Source: Allorhizocola rhizosphaerae (lineage in GTDB: Bacteria > Actinomycetota > Actinomycetes > Mycobacteriales > Micromonosporaceae). From it: a DNA stretch of 42,865 bases. How positions within the stretch are numbered: the stretch's first letter is position 1; every line of letters begins with the position of its first letter. Shown piece by piece: positions 41,692 to 42,865 of the stretch. A model generated the notes under the pieces. The model ran no database searches and was not told the origin of the DNA. It saw nothing but the letters and a program-made list of their open reading frames with translations. The translations under genes and the position numbers were made by a program. The stretch covers positions 1-42,865 of the forward strand of contig NZ_QJUG01000052.1 in NCBI RefSeq assembly GCF_003426775.1, given 5' to 3'.

Positions 41692-42498
41692 CTACTGGCC
41701 TTGGCCGAACCTCTGCTGCACCTGCTGCTCGGTCAACGGTGTCGTGCCGGTGGCCGTGTTGCCCTCACCGCAGCCGACCTGCGGCTCCAGCGTGGCGTTC
41801 TTGGCGAGCGCCTCGATGAACTTGTCGATGCGCGCGTCATTGACGTCGTCGAGCTTGAGCTGGTAGCCCCACGCCTGCAGGGAGACGGGCTTGTCCAGGT
41901 TGTCGACCGGGCTCAGCATCGTGAACTGCTTGCCGCGGACCTTGTTGGCCAGCACCTCGACCTGGTCGGCGGGCAGGCCACTGCGGTAGGTCACCCAGAC
42001 CGCGCCATGCTCGAGGCTGTGCACCGCGTGCTCGTTGGGGATCGGCGCGTCGTAGATGTTGCCCATGCACTGCTGCCACACGGCGTTGTGCGGGCCGCCG
42101 ACCGGCGGGTTTTGCGCGTAGGTCTGCGTGCCCCAGGCGTGGTCGCGCTTGAGCTCGGTGCCGTTGGCCCGGAAGTTGACGATGCCCTCGATCTGCGAGG
42201 CGCGCTGCTCCCAGGGGTATGCCGACCCGCCGGGCCCGAACGACGGCCACGCGGCGGCGATGATGATGCCGACGGCGATCACGCCGACCGCCACGAAGAG
42301 GGCGATCGGGCCCCAGTTGCGCCCCTGGCCGACCTTGACCGGCGCTTGTGGCCGGCGCGGGCCGCCACCTTTGCCGCCGGCTGCGGGCTTGCCGCCGCCC
42401 TTGCCTCCGGGCTTGGCACCCGGTTTGGCGGAGGGCTTGCCGCTGACTTTCACGACGGAGGGGCTGTTCTGTTCGCCGCTTGGCGTGCTGATGCTCAT
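41692..42498 (-). CDS. DUF3105-family membrane protein
   Basis: A 268-residue protein. The N-terminus is a Gly/Lys/Pro-rich cytoplasmic tail, followed by a membrane helix (WGPIALFVAVGVIAVGIIIA) and the extracytoplasmic DUF3105 domain with PPVGGPHNAVWQQCMGNIYD, HAVHSLEHGAVWVTY and a Cys near the C-terminus. The function of DUF3105 is unknown. It precedes DUF305 by 12 bases and is likely in one transcript. This is core chromosomal context. Confidence 0.85.
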   Translation of the reverse strand: MSISTPSGEQNSPSVVKVSGKPSAKPGAKPGGKGGGKPAAGGKGGGPRRPQAPVKVGQGRNWGPIALFVAVGVIAVGIIIAAAWPSFGPGGSAYPWEQRASQIEGIVNFRANGTELKRDHAWGTQTYAQNPPVGGPHNAVWQQCMGNIYDAPIPNEHAVHSLEHGAVWVTYRSGLPADQVEVLANKVRGKQFTMLSPVDNLDKPVSLQAWGYQLKLDDVNDARIDKFIEALAKNATLEPQVGCGEGNTATGTTPLTEQQVQQRFGQGQ

Positions 42499-42664
42499 CG
42501 TGTATGTCCGTCACATCGAGGGGTGGGTGTGCCCGGCCGGGCGTCGGTCGCCGATTCTACCCGGTATCGATCCGGACTGGCGGACTTAGATGTGTGCGGG
42601 GATGCATCCGGGCGGGGTGTAACGCGGCGGAGAAGTGTCGGAGGCGGTGGATACCATTCTTGGC

Positions 42665-42865
42665 GTGACTCCGGAGAATCTTGCCGACGCTGTCCTGGAC
42701 GCGGCCAAGGCCGTGTTCGCGGCGCGTGATCTTGACGTGTCCGTGCTGCCCGTCACGGTCACCGTCGAGCGTCCGCGCAATCCGGAGCACGGCGACTACG
42801 CCACCAACCTGGCCCTGCAGGTCGCCAAGAAGGTGGGCGTCAATCCGCGCGAGCTGGCCGGCGCG
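42665..42865 (+). CDS. argS: Arginyl-tRNA synthetase, 5' end
   Basis: The first 67 codons of argS, starting with GTG at 42665 and running off the window. [20 protein letters not shown] followed by [16 protein letters not shown] is the N-terminal (Add-1) domain of arginyl-tRNA synthetase, which binds the D-loop of tRNA-Arg. The 160 bases upstream (42499-42664) hold its promoter region; no clear box was identified. It confirms the chromosomal right flank. Confidence 0.9.
   Translation, partial: MTPENLADAVLDAAKAVFAARDLDVSVLPVTVTVERPRNPEHGDYATNLALQVAKKVGVNPRELAGA

Noticed and set aside
41068-42729. 553-codon plus-strand frame opposite DUF305/DUF3105
   Set aside because: It is antisense to two recognised genes and has repetitive His/Asp/Arg composition.
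1-42865. CRISPR array
   Set aside because: No series of regularly spaced repeats with unique spacers was seen; the only phased repeat is the three-copy heptamer at 9064-9090.

Overview
The window is high-GC DNA from an actinomycete. GTG starts are frequent, the families seen (BTAD/LysM membrane proteins, DUF2637-type transfer proteins, Replic_Relax, HTH-TPR regulators) are actinobacterial, and the right edge is an ordinary chromosomal locus: tRNA-Arg(CCG), a DUF305 protein, a DUF3105 protein and the 5' end of argS. The genus cannot be fixed from the sequence. Everything left of the tRNA looks accessory, probably several mobile or decaying segments laid end to end.

1-3.1 kb is debris: a frameshifted anti-phage dCTP-deaminase-like gene, a Schlafen/AlbA_2-type gene with a stop and a frameshift, a small VOC protein and the 5' stub of a P-loop kinase. 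3.2-13.6 kb is a membrane/regulatory cluster: a membrane protein with a C-terminal HTH, a frameshifted hypothetical, an A24 prepilin peptidase, a LysM-BTAD membrane protein (one-base frameshift), an Hsp70/actin-fold membrane protein and a second BTAD membrane protein. Three perfectly phased CTGACAC heptamers lie upstream of the LysM-BTAD gene.

13.7-22.5 kb is a defence-like segment. A large serine recombinase with a small coupled gene converges on a compact three-gene operon of visibly lower GC: a CD-NTase (cGAS/DncV-like), a Cap15-like 2TM beta-barrel effector, and a protein with a C-terminal diadenylate-cyclase-like (DAC/DisA_N) domain whose active-site motif is altered. The first two make a short CBASS; the third gene is the unusual part and the best candidate for something undescribed. 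An HTH-TPR regulator/NUDIX pair and a small XRE regulator follow.

22.5-30.8 kb holds a 19-codon leader ORF with a Shine-Dalgarno/anti-Shine-Dalgarno pair and a strong hairpin ahead of a 2TM protein, two paralogous membrane-anchored propeller-like proteins that share an upstream block and flank an IS66-type insertion, and a convergent two-gene operon of unknown function.

31.0-41.0 kb is a tightly overlapping plus-strand transfer module: small membrane proteins, a CAP-domain protein, a DUF2637/HTH protein, a VirD4/TraD-like coupling ATPase, a Replic_Relax protein, a beta-class DNA methyltransferase, a small DNA-binding-like protein and a second large serine recombinase at the tRNA-Arg gene. 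No relaxase or replication initiator was recognised. The recombinase reading frame runs antisense through the tRNA terminator and the tRNA itself and stops at the host DUF305 stop codon, so tRNA-Arg is the likely attachment site. The matching left attachment site was not found.
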